DNA of 26,377 nucleotides from positions 2,293,411-2,319,787 of the forward strand of contig BFEA01000161.1 of the NCBI GenBank assembly GCA_003427395.1. The letters are read 5' to 3'. Positions 9,122 to 18,185 of the stretch are shown here, one piece after another; within the stretch, counting starts at the first letter, position 1, and each line of letters begins with the position of its first letter. A program made the translations under genes and the position numbers. The DNA is from Chara braunii (Eukaryota; Streptophyta; Charophyceae; Charales; Characeae). The notes beneath the pieces are model-generated. The model was not told where the DNA came from, did not search any database, and was given only the letters and a program-made list of their open reading frames with translations.

Positions 9122-9723
9122 GTCTTGTGGACTGCTGTGACAGTTGGATGTGTATTGTGTAACTGTGGAGCTGATGTGGGGTGGCTCCACCACCCCCTGT
9201 CCCCTCCCTCCCGAAACCCATGATGTCTTGTGCAGTGCTGTGACAATGTGAGGTGTATTGTGTAAATATGAAACTGATGTGGGGTGGCTTCCGCCACCCC
9301 TTATTCCCTCCCTCCCAAAACCCATAATGTATGTTACCATTTAAGGCTCATCCTTGCGTGCTCACCCACATATGTCATTAGGGTATCATTGTACTATCAT
9401 TATTATCATTATTGTGACCACCTGTGTTCCCTTGTGTTAATGTTGCCTATATTGTCTTCTAGACTCTGACAGTAACTGTGGAGCTGATGTGGGGTGGCTT
9501 CCACCACCCCCTGTCCCCTCCGTCCCAAAACCCATGATGTCTTGTGCAGTGCTGTGACAATGTGAGGTGTATTGTGTAAGTATTAAACTGATGTGGGGTG
9601 GCTTCCGCCACCCCCTATTCCCTCCCTCCCAAAACCCATGTATCGTTGTACTATCATTATTATCGTTATTGTGACCACCTGTGTTACCTTCTGTTAATCT
9701 TGCCTGTATTGTCTTCTAGACTC
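9122..9723 (+). repeat. Two-level tandem repeat with embedded hairpins
   Basis: A large duplication has its first copy at 9159-9471 and its second from 9472 to about 9723; the second lacks about 57 bases. Inside are smaller units of about 103 bases starting GTCTTGTG at 9122, 9225 and 9539. Each contains a palindrome GGGGTGGC-TTCC-GCCACCCC, perfect at 9281-9300 and 9595-9614, with one mismatch at 9491-9510 and one base shorter at 9178-9196. No protein signal. Confidence 0.85.
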
Positions 9724-10429
9724 ATCCTAGCTTGCTCTTGACCGTCCTCCTGTTCCCTCCAGTCCCCCCCTCCCAGATGCCCATATCATTGAGTCACTGA
9801 GTTGTCATTGTAGTATTAGCCTGGCAAATCTCTATCTCTATTATTGTGTCCACCTGTGGTGACATTGCATTATCAATCTAAGCGCTATTTCCATTGTTGA
9901 AACCACCTATGTCAGGGTTACAATTGTGGGGCGCAGTCTGTTGTCCACGAACTGTATCACCATTAGCCTTCTGTCCATTGTCATCCGAAGCTCCTCCCAG
10001 TTGATCTTGATCCATTGTCTGGGCGTGGGTGGTGGCTTCGACGTTTATCTCCAGGGCGTACTTCCTTATGCTTCTGCTGTCGTGGGATGTCCCTTCTTGA
10101 CCAGCCATCTGCAAATCGAGTTGGGGGTGGAGATGGATGGAGGCGGAGGACTGTGGGTTAGGAATGGAGAAAGGTTCGGGGAAAGGTTTTGGGTAGGGTT
10201 TGGATAGGGATATGAGGGGGGCATTTGGGGAGTGGAGCGCCAGGAGCGGATCCCGATGTGTAAAAGGTTATTGTCAGTCCGGGAGGAGGATGAAATTGGT
10301 CGGCTGGAATGGGAACTGAAAGTGACTTCTTGGTAAGCGTTCTCATTGTGGTTTTGTCAACATGCACTGTTTCCATCGCAGCTGGTTGTCTTAATCCAGT
10401 TCGCGGAGTTTTCCAGCATTGTCCACCTA
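9724..10429. other. Unrecognised stretch between tandem repeats and LINE C
   Basis: Two minus-strand ORFs (9878-10114 and 10158-10376) have no recognisable domain; the second is proline rich. They could be fragments of a retroelement ORF1, but I cannot support that. G-rich DNA lies at 10120-10260. Confidence 0.4.
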
Positions 10430-11359
10430 GATAGAGCGAAAGTTATCAGAGAGTTCATTTCGTTTGGTGGTATCTGATTCCTCCCAAGAATGGGAATGGG
10501 ACCGGGCAGGGACCCACACACTTCAGATATGGTAGTACACGGTTAAGAAGGGATATAGGATAGCTCGACAGAAAACCCACATCACAGACCGGATTGGTTC
10601 ATGATGGGACAACGAGTCTTCCCTCAAGAGAGAGGACGTACATAATCTTAATTGAGCCTCCTACTCACGAACCCAGCCCACCAATTTGAGAGCGCTGAAA
10701 TGGCAGATCATTCACAGATGCCTTCCTACCCCGGACCGGAGCACAGCCAGAACGGACTTGGAAACCCAAGGAGTGATGTCCCCACTCTGCAGCTATTGCC
10801 GGGGATCAAGGCCCCCCAAAGAAGAGCCACCCTGGAACATTGTCTCCTGGACTGCCCCATGGTGATCCAACTTCGGAGCTGGTAGGATGCGGCATGGCAT
10901 TATCTCACAGGAACACATATACCCTGGGATATCAAGGTAATCCTGTTGGGGGAAAAGACACCACAAATGGCCCAATGGACGCCCTTTATGACAAACCTGT
11001 TCACCACGACACACCTGCCAATTTTTATGGCAGCGTGGAGAATATGGTGTGGACACGAACGCAAACAGCACACATTTGGGTATATGGAAGCACTGGCACC
11101 AATCGTGGAAACAATAACGGCCAATACACAAGCGGCCTGGCAAGAGCTTTGAAACATGCTGACAAACGAACCGGATGCAGTCAAACGCAATGATCTCTCA
11201 CACAACTTCCGAACGCTATGGGTGGATAACGAACAGAGGCTCTGTCACCTCTGTAAACTGGACACGGACAACCATCTGCGAGGGAAATGGGAACGCCTGC
11301 CTCGAGACCATTTTGATATTCCCTTCCAACCAACTAATTTTATCCTTGTTCCAACATAG
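10430..11359 (+). pseudogene. LINE C: ORF2 C-terminal fragment with zf-RVT domain
   Basis: Homology to LINE E can be followed in order: SSQEWEWD (about 10474), VKKGYRIA (about 10542), RALKWQIIHRCLPTPD (about 10690-10737), PLCSYC, then after a frameshift EHCLLDCPM (zinc-binding residues), PIFMAAWRIWCG, and after another shift a segment with TLWVDNEQRL ending at TAG 11357-11359. At least two frameshifts and several stops break the frame. The shared CLPTPD, WRI.C and LW.D blocks place it with LINE E rather than with A, B and D. RT and endonuclease are absent. Confidence 0.82.
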
Positions 11360-11843
11360 CAGTCTGCATTCTCGAATCTCAAGGCCCCACACACTCCCTG
11401 CTCCTGCTCCTGCGACCGCACTGCCCCTGCCCCGACGATGCGCGACCCCCCCCCCCCCGCCTCTCCCCCTGCCCCTCCTAAATTACCCAACCCCCTTCCC
11501 CCTTCCCCCTTCCCCCCCCTCCGCCCTGATGCTGTTGCCGGCCAAGCAAGAACTCCCTCCCTGTCAAGGAACACCACGGCGCACCAAATACGACCCCATC
11601 GATGGAGGAACAGCAAAGGGAAACAAAGGCAACGCTAAGACGGGGCACGGAGCATGAAGACCGGGGCTACAGAGTCTTCTGTCGCAGAACAAAGGAGGAA
11701 GGATCATGCACTGGGGAGTTTACAACAGAGCCAGGACCTGTGGAGGTCAGATGAAGGTGGGGGGTGTAGGGGGGGTGGCCACAGGAAGACGTAGCACCCC
11801 ATAAGGGATTAGGATAGATGAGCAGACAGCATGACATAGCTAC
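11360..11843. other. C-rich low-complexity stretch after LINE C
   Basis: 11390-11530 is dominated by CCCCT/CCTG words with a long C run at about 11446-11458. Proline-rich plus-strand and glycine-rich minus-strand ORFs here follow from composition. It may be LINE C's 3' untranslated region, since it follows the stop directly. Confidence 0.45.
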
Positions 11844-11930
11844 ACACTGTGATAGACTGTGACAGACTGTGATAGATAGACTGTGATAGACTGTAATACA
11901 TTGTGATACACTGGGATACTGGGACACTGG
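11844..11930 (+). repeat. Short tandem repeat, GTGATAGACT-like unit
   Basis: About eight imperfect 9-11 base units (TGTGATAGAC, TGTGACAGAC, TGTAATACAT, TGGGATACTG) run head to tail. Lying downstream of LINE C in sense orientation, it could be a tail repeat or an unrelated minisatellite. Confidence 0.8.
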
Positions 11931-12649
11931 CATCTTAGTTCATTTCTCCCTTGTTTGTTTTTTGCCGCTCATTGGGTGGCTCTCTGTGACTATGTATATA
12001 TGATTGTGCAAGCCCCCTGCAATGGTTTTCTGAGCGGCGAAGGTTGGGGCAGTCACTGCACAGCAATGTTGTGCCTCCGGTTCCAGTGGTGTGTCTGGAC
12101 TCGGGAGTGCATTTTCTGGCTGTGGCAGACCTACCCTTGTTCTGTGGGGGTTTACCTTTTCCTTTTGTATTTTTTTGTAGGGAGTTTCACGGTGTATGAT
12201 GCAGTGTGAACCAACAGTCAGTGCAGAGTCTTCCATCTGGTGTGGGTGGGTGATAATCTGCTTTGATTTTCGTCACAGGCATGTTTCAGCCACCAGTACG
12301 TTTCCCAGCCATTTTTCTCTGACGTGTCTTTCATGCTGCAGCAACTTTTGGGGGTCGGCAGCCACAGCAAAATGGTTGGCGGCGCTAGGGAAAACAACGC
12401 CCACGCTGGTTCGTTTTTACTGGGCGCGCAGGGCGTACTGGTGGTTGAAGGGAAGTGGTTGGTCCCCACTCCAACGTATCAGGTGTAGGGCACCCAAAGA
12501 CAACTGGGGTAACCCTTAAGGTGGATTTTCACTTACAGTACCGTTGTTCAGCAGACTCTGTGGACAGTCGAGGATTCAACCCTCGTATGAATCGGTGAAA
12601 ACAGTCACAAAGGGGTGTCACAGACCCCTGTTTCTTGTCCTTTTGTCCC
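11931..12649. other. Stretch without a recognised gene
   Basis: ORFs of up to 107 codons on both strands have no recognisable domain. A hairpin AGGGGT-GTCACAG-ACCCCT lies at 12611-12629. The 16-base word ACAGTCACAAAGGGGT at 12601-12616 recurs exactly at 16241-16256. Confidence 0.4.
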
Positions 12650-12676
12650 TTTTTTTTTTTTTTTTTTTTTTTTTTT
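12650..12676 (-). repeat. A27 tail of LINE D (T27 on plus strand)
   Basis: Twenty-seven T lie on the plus strand; on the element's strand this is a poly(A) run at the expected 3' end. LINE A's A run is also 27 long. Confidence 0.7.
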
Positions 12677-12964
12677 GAAAGAAATCCTTCCATTCTGGGG
12701 AGCAACAGTCCAGTTCCTATTCCCCCGGCAAGTCAATAATGAATACATTAAAAACACACACACTCTCCTCCCCATTATGGCTGAGAGGCCCAAGTGGACA
12801 GCATTGATTACTTCCTTAGGGAAGGGTGTACCACCCCTCACCCCTGCCTAAGTTAGCCTATGTCCACCACCTCATACTCCTCTGAGTCACCTAGCTCCTA
12901 GCTCCTCTCAGCTGAGTGCCATCAGATACACCTAGAAGCTAGAGCTTATGTTTGGAGCTGGAGG

Positions 12965-13045
12965 AATGGTAAGAGCATGCCCTCCTATCTATCCTTTCGG
13001 GAAGCTGCACCTGCTGGAAAACAGATCCCGCTCAACGCCCTTGCC
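12965..13045 (-). mobile_element. SINE-like module copy 3 (degraded, in LINE D 3' region)
   Basis: The reverse complement has TTTTCCAGCAGGTGCAGCT and later ATGCTCTTACCATTCC, matching copy 1, but the GGAGCC to GTGTC part is deleted or diverged. It is in sense with LINE D, as copy 1 is with LINE A. Confidence 0.6.
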
Positions 13046-13140
13046 TAAGGATGCCTCTTCAGTCAGAAATCTGACCGCCAAATAAGAGTGATCTATCTAG
13101 CATCCCTTGTCTAGATCCTCCGCTTATCTATTCTCACCCT

Positions 13141-14160
13141 TTAACCTTCTTCCCCTCCCCCAAACCATTCCAGATTTACCAAAGCAAGTCCTGACTGAGG
13201 AAAAGGGTCTGAAGAAAAAGATGGTGATCTCAAAGAAGCTCCTGGTTGGATGTCGAACCAGTTATGAAAGGTAATCTTGTAGTCCCTAAACGACTCCTGA
13301 TCCGCTACCCCCCCTGGCCAAGTTACCTCTCCCAGTTTCTCCCTCGACGCATCCCCCAACCATTCCAATTTGAATTTCTCAATTCTTTGCTTAATAATAG
13401 TCAATATCCTTTTTCTGTTTGAATTGTGAAAGTCTTTCTTTCATCATCTCCCATTGGGTTCTGATTTCCGTTTGGACAAACTGTTGAGTTACTTTTGGCG
13501 TTTCTTTTCCTTCCATCCCTGCTTTTTCAATTGTTATTACACATCTTTTATGCCACAACGCCCATAGCACAACTTTTCTGCCCAATCGAAAGAAGTTTTG
13601 TTGAAACACTGATAATTCAATTAATAACGGAATCCAGTATCCCAGAAGGATTGCTCTCCAGTCCCATGGTTATTCCAAGCCTGTTATCCTTTGCCACACA
13701 TAGTCCCGCCGACGCCATATCAAAATAGAACCTGGACATTGCAGAAAAATGTGTTCTATTGTTTCTCTGAATTGTCTACTTGGGAAGGCTTGTACACAGG
13801 AGATACACCATGGTAACGCCACACCCTTTTGTTCAAGCGTAGAGTGCTCTATTATTCAGTCGTTCGTGGGCAAACACATGTGCATTATCTGCCACTGTAA
13901 GGATGCAAACTTGGTAGGCCTCTCCTTTAAGCTCTGGAACCATCTCACTTGTTTAATCACTTCCTCATATATGTTAAAGTGTCTACACCATCGCTCTCTT
14001 GTGATTTCTGACACCTCTACTTTAGGACGCAGTAATCGATAAGAAGCCTTAACTGACAAGGATTGTAATCTCAGGGGTTTACTTCTTTTGTGTACCCGCC
14101 AGGTCCACTCGACTGGATCCAGCGGGAGATCCGAAATGGGAAGATGCGGGAGGAACATTG
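13141..14160 (-). pseudogene. LINE D ORF2, C-terminal part with zf-RVT domain
   Basis: From about 14140 the minus strand reads DLPLDPVEWTW, SLSVKASYRLLRPK, RWFQSLKERPTKFASLQWQIMH, CLPTND, then a TGA (near 13856), then LPWCISC and TIEHIFLQCPG (zinc-binding residues), WDWRAILLGYW, FRLGRKVVLWALWHKRC and, after a frameshift near 13391-13404, a tail FRDYKITFHNWFDIQPG to EWFGGGEEG, with TAA at 13141-13143. Every block aligns with LINE A. Only about two breaks occur in roughly 1 kb, so it is better kept than LINE A. Bases 13187-13281 are repeated after the adapter at the window end. Confidence 0.87.
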
Positions 14161-14316
14161 TTCATCCTTTTGTTGAAGCACAGTATAAGAAATTAACATT
14201 AAGTGACCTTAGGTCTAGATCCGTTGTCTGTGTAACTCGTTGCTAGGATGAATTTTTACCGTACCATGCTTGTATTGCTTCCATCCTTCCTCAGTTTATG
14301 GAATAATGTGGTTAAA

Positions 14317-16031
14317 CTACAATCTTACCCACCCTCCTCCCTCCAAAACTGACAAGGAGGTGAGTATTCCACCACGTAAAACCGCACAAAGGAAAGTTGT
14401 CACCTCTACTACAGACCATACTACATTAGCCTTTATCTTGAGTTGTTGCATTTCCAGCAAGGCCACATGTGAGTACCATTTAAGTCCAGATTCCTTATTG
14501 TCCTGAAAACGCACAAAGGTATTCCGTTTGGCCATTTTTGCTTGATCTCCCATTAATGTGAGAGTTGCTTGTGGTTCTGGATCATAGTGCTTGGACAGGA
14601 AATCATGCAGGTCTCTTTTGAATGTCGTGTCTCCCGGGCTTAGGTATTCTACATACGTGGTCCAACCTCTCAGCGTCACCCCCCCATATTGATCCTGTCC
14701 AATTGGAGAGAGACCAATTTCTCATTTCCCCCCTTTCTTTCGGACTGGAATCACTAAATTGCCTCTTGGGGAGGATAGACCCTCAACTTGTCCCTTTTCT
14801 AGTGCATGGCGCATCTTTTTTATTTTTCCTGGATCCGCTCCCTCCTTTATCATATGATTCGTATGATTCGACGCACCCATTATGTCTTCTTTTGCCCCAT
14901 TCCTTTGCTCGAGGGATGCTGGATTTGGGTTCTCAGTCGTTTTTTCCTTCACTAATCCTCCTCCTTTTCTTGTTCTTCTGGAGGGGAGTCACATTGCTCT
15001 TTTTCGCTAATTTCCTCTAGTATTACCTCTCCTTCTTCCTTATTTATTTTGCCTGAATCATTGTTGGTACCTTTCTCATTTTCTTGAGAGGGAACAGTAT
15101 CATTACCCGATGACTCGTTAATTTAAGAAACTTCTTGTGTCGTCTCCATTTCTGTTCCTAAGGAGCTATTCCCTTTTCTTGAATCTCCTTCCTTAGGGGC
15201 TGGGGGTTGAAACATTTCTGCTACAATACCCAAAATTCTTTGGCTTACTATTAACCAACAAACCCCTTCAGGTAGACCTTTCTCCAGCGCTTGGCGAAGA
15301 CTAGGGCTCTTACTCAGTAAATCATAAAGTTGGGTGTATGAAGTTTCCCAGAATTCCTCTGTGCCTTCCCCGCAACGAGCCTTTAAAGTTTTAACCAGCC
15401 ATTCCGCTAATTGCTTAAGTCTATCATCTTCTGGGAGGACCGGATTGGTTTGCCTAGTTGCTTCTTCCATTTTAAAGTCCTGTGGTGGAGGTGGAGAGTC
15501 CACTTCCATTGGCGCTGGCCCAAAAGCTCCCAGGAACGGGTCCGTGACTTACTCTTTTGAATCCTTGAGTTCCTTGTTTGGGACTCTCTCCTCCCCCTCT
15601 TTCTCCTCCATTATCGGGGTCATTTGTTCAATATTTTCTATCCTCTTTTGTGGAAATGTCATTAGCAGTTCTCGGGGGTCCGTATCTCTGCTTGTAACTT
15701 GTTTTCTTTTCCTTTTCCTTCTTTTCTCTCTTTCCTGACTTTCGTTACCTAATGGTCCCTGTGAATAGGTAATGAGAACCCCTCTCTCTATTCCCTCCTC
15801 ACCCTCTTCCAATTCTGAATCTGAATCCTCTTCTTTATCCAGCAGAAAAAAAGAACCTTTCTTCTTTTGATCCATATAATCTGTGGGTTGTGGTCCTGGT
15901 GATACAATTTTTATTTATTTCCTTCCTTTGAGCACCCGTCTCCACTGCTGCATACTTAAAACTCCTTTTCCTTTGCTTTGGATATCTGAACTTTTCGCCT
16001 CTTGTTGAGGAGGTGTTTCTCTGCTCCTCAT
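14317..16031 (-). pseudogene. LINE D ORF1-like acidic/basic protein
   Basis: One frame runs from an ATG at 16029-16031 (possibly from further upstream) to TGA/TAA breaks near 15917, 15549 and 15123, then shifts frame for 15122-14317 with a further stop at 14722. Features in order: an acidic cluster (DKEEDSDSELEEGEEG), a basic cluster (REKRRKRKRKQ) that could act as a nuclear signal, a helical segment starting LKQLAEWLVKTLK, a glutamate-rich stretch, and a C-terminal part with GWTTYVEYLSPGD. The helical segment resembles one in LINE E ORF1 (LKEITDWVLQ). Role as LINE ORF1 (RNA-binding or gag-like) is inferred from position and this weak similarity; no RRM or CCHC knuckle is visible. Confidence 0.55.
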
Positions 16032-16344
16032 AGTAGAAGCCTTTTGTATGTCCGCAGTTGTCGAGACTGAAGGTGTTGCATTTTGGCTGCCTAAGGATGA
16101 TTTAGTCCTCCGTGCCCCCCCCCCAGGACACTGCTTCCATGCATTGGGCAGATCTCTCGGAGGGCATACTCACACATGGGTAGCAAAACAACAAATTTTG
16201 TCACGTTTGCTACTCCCAGTTTGCCATTTTGGTGTGTCGCACAGTCACAAAGGGGTAGCAAATTGGAAAAGACAACACCCCTACACCCTGCCTTATGCGC
16301 AATTGCAGTCACAAAGGCCCGTTGTGCAAGGCCTCCATCCCGGT
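16032..16344. other. Region upstream of LINE D ORF1
   Basis: The ORF1 frame remains open some way upstream, past a run of ten C at 16115-16124. GTAGCAAAAC (about 16180) and GTTTGCTAC (about 16204) form a small inverted repeat. The word ACAGTCACAAAGGGGT at 16241-16256 is shared with 12601-12616. No other gene is visible. Confidence 0.4.
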
Positions 16345-16475
16345 GGTGGTAAGAGAACCACAAGAATTGAGGCTTTGCCAGTCGGGCTGCTCCATCTATT
16401 GGTGGGGAGCGTCAGCTGCTGGAAACAAAGTCCAGCGTCCCTTTGATACATCATCTCAGCACAACATTTGTTGGG
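16345..16475 (-). mobile_element. SINE-like module copy 4
   Basis: The reverse complement carries GATGTATCAAAGGGACGCTGG, the CTGGA/TCCAG hairpin and GCTCCCCACCAATAGATGGAGC. The 5' flank, including AACAAAT, matches copy 1 beyond the core, which helps place the element's 5' end. No A tail is visible. Confidence 0.78.
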
Positions 16476-16697
16476 ACTGTGGCCTTATCATTTCCTAGAC
16501 TGGAGCACTGACTTTCCCTCGGGACTGCATCAATCACCCTTCCTACTTCTAGAGCTCCTTCTTAGCCTAGGGATGCCTGTAATTCTCTTCTGTGAGCCCA
16601 CAACCGTTCTAGCTGTCAAAACCCTTGTTTGTAGATGGGCCTTGTAGCGAGCTGTCATTTCAGTCACCAGTCTGCTCAAACAAACAGCCACAACGTT

Positions 16698-16848
16698 AAG
16701 GAACACTGGACCCACTTTCCAGCAAGTGATGCTCCCCGCCAATAGATGGAGCCTTCCCGGGAGTGCTAGTGGTGCCTGCTCCTAACAGCATCCCATGTAA
16801 CATTACTGTGGGTTGCCTCCCCCCCCCCCCCCCCCGAAAAAAAAAAAA
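16698..16848 (+). mobile_element. SINE-like module copy 5 (A12 end)
   Basis: ACTGGACCCACTTTCCAG gives the first hairpin and GCTCCCCGCCAATAGATGGAGC the second. It is followed by GTGCCTGCTCCTAACAGCA, then C17 (16819-16835), G and A12 (16837-16848). The poly(C) just before the A run is unique among the copies. Confidence 0.78.
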
Positions 16849-16873
16849 GGGTTGGGGCCCTTGGGGGGGAAAA

Positions 16874-16906
16874 AATTGCCAACACCTGCACAGGTTGTGG
16901 CAAATT
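16874..16906. repeat. 33-bp palindrome
   Basis: The sequence from AATTGCC to GGCAAATT is nearly self-complementary around CCTGCACAGG, with a one-base offset at the ends. A second perfect hairpin, ATAGCAAA-C-TTTGCTAT, lies at 16962-16978. Confidence 0.75.
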
Positions 16907-17085
16907 GCTCAACCCTGGGGCCCTGCAGGCGGCTGACACTTGCCACACCAATTGCGAAAGTATAGCAAACTTTGCTATTTTGCTGAAAAAGCCCCTACCA
17001 TCTTCACCCGAATAGAAAGGCCGCTCAATATAGCTGTCTCTGGACTGAAAATTGCACCAAATATGCCCATAATGACTGGACATTC

Positions 17086-17245
17086 TTTTTTTTTTTTTTT
17101 TTTTTTTTTTGTATGAACTTTTGTAGAGGGCGACACTTGGGAGAGTGATAAGAGCATCTCCCTCAAGTGGTCCCTCAGGTGAAGGCTCTGTCTATTGGTG
17201 GGGAGCTGCACCTGCTGGAAACTGGGTCCAACATCCCAAGTATTA
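17086..17245 (-). mobile_element. SINE-like module copy 6 (A25 tail)
   Basis: The reverse complement has TTGGACCCAGTTTCCAG, GCAGCTCCCCACCAATAGAC, AGAGCC and ATGCTCTTATCAC, then ends in A25 (T at 17086-17110). In the first hairpin a G-U pair replaces C-G. A partial second copy of the 5' end (GGAAACGGGGTCCAGTGTCCC) lies at 17267-17288. Confidence 0.8.
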
Positions 17246-17825
17246 CAGAAAAGCGTTGAAATTGCTGGAAACGGGGTCCAGTGTCCCAGTCATTGCACTA
17301 TTACAGGCCTTCTTACTGCTGAAGGGCCCGGTTGTTCCTGCTATGATTATTGCTGTATTCCTCCTTGCTCCACTTCCAGTACCGCTGTTGACTTTTAATC
17401 CCTTCCCCAGAGGTCTCGGCGAGGTCTGTTGTTCGGAGGGTCCAGCTCCCACTGTTGTGGAGTTCCTGTGTCCTCCTTTCTTTTTCCGTCGATGGGTAGT
17501 TGACGGGGAATCTGGTTTCCTTGTCTCAGTTCCTGTTTTGAGAAGGCCTCCTTGCAGCTCCATTGACCTTGTTGTGGGTAGCTTGGTTTTCGTTAGCCAC
17601 CTTTGTCGTTCTCCCTCTACCTGTGGTAGAAACCGCAACATTAACTGCCCATCCTTGACTGTGCAGTCATCCAGCGCCCAACAGCACCCGATACTCAGTC
17701 TGCACAACTGGCTCAGAGGGGAATACTGGGGAACGGGACACAAAACACACCAGATTGAGGGAGTATGGGGATTGGGGACAGGAGGTTGATTTGGAGTGGG
17801 TAGGCGGTGGGGGAGTGAATGGTGG
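17243..17825 (-). CDS. Open reading frame of unknown nature, cut by adapter
   Basis: The minus strand is open for about 190 codons and ends at 17243, inside the SINE-like copy. Its apparent start codon lies in the Tn5 adapter (peptide MCIRDS), so the true N-terminus is missing. The product has a basic patch (HRRKKKGGHR) and no recognisable domain. It may be part of a retroelement ORF1 or chance. The opposite strand also holds a 214-codon ORF over the same bases, which weakens the case for either. Confidence 0.2.
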
Positions 17826-17863
17826 CTGTCTCTTATACACATCTAGATGTGTATAAGAGACAG
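17826..17863. other. Tn5 mosaic-end junction adapter (artefact)
   Basis: CTGTCTCTTATACACATCT followed directly by its reverse complement, 38 bp and perfect. This is the Tn5 transposase end used in mate-pair libraries after circularisation. Two mosaic ends with no transposon between them are not expected in a genome. Sequence to either side need not be adjacent in the organism. Confidence 0.97.
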
Positions 17864-18016
17864 GGGAAGCATTCAGGCCGGCGATAGGACCACTGGTCAT
17901 CCTGCATTGCCCAGTTCTTCCAGCTAAGCTTCCCATTTTCATGTATTTCGACCATGATCTTACAATCAGGGTCGAGCCACATTTACTGGAAAGCAGCTAT
18001 AGCCTTTCTCCTGCAC
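17864..18016. repeat. 153-bp duplicate of 18214-18366 between adapters
   Basis: These bases match 18214-18366 throughout by eye. Both ends are set exactly by the flanking adapters, so this is assembled library sequence and not a genomic duplication. The copied segment belongs to the 3' end of LINE E ORF2. Confidence 0.95.
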
Positions 18017-18054
18017 CTGTCTCTTATACACATCTAGATGTGTATAAGAGACAG
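18017..18054. other. Tn5 mosaic-end junction adapter (artefact)
   Basis: Second perfect 38-bp copy. The left flank ends at the equivalent of 18366 and the right flank starts at 18055, so 18055-18366 could be one small circularised fragment. Confidence 0.97.
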
Positions 18055-18185
18055 CGATTGTGGAGGTTGGGTTGACTGCGTCTGAACCCCGGTGTGGGGG
18101 GGGTGGGAGGAGGGGACTCGATCGGTTAGTTCATTTGGGAGTTAGGTTCCTGATCCTACATTAAGGCTCACCATGGGCATAGGGC

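Larger units (their letters stand above)
12650..16031 (-). mobile_element. LINE D: internally deleted non-LTR retrotransposon
   Basis: On the minus strand the order is an ORF1-like region (16031 to 14317), about 160 bases without clear homology, the ORF2 C-terminal part (14158 to 13141), a 3' region of about 465 bases, and a run of 27 A on that strand (T at 12650-12676). The endonuclease and RT that should lie between ORF1 and the ORF2 end are missing. A SINE-like module lies in the 3' region. Confidence 0.75.

Noticed and set aside
9122-9723. CRISPR array
   Set aside because: Units are long, unequal and without spacer-like unique segments of constant length, in a eukaryotic repeat setting.
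17145-17789. 214-codon plus-strand ORF
   Set aside because: It begins inside a SINE-like copy, lies antisense to an equally long ORF, and has no recognisable domain.
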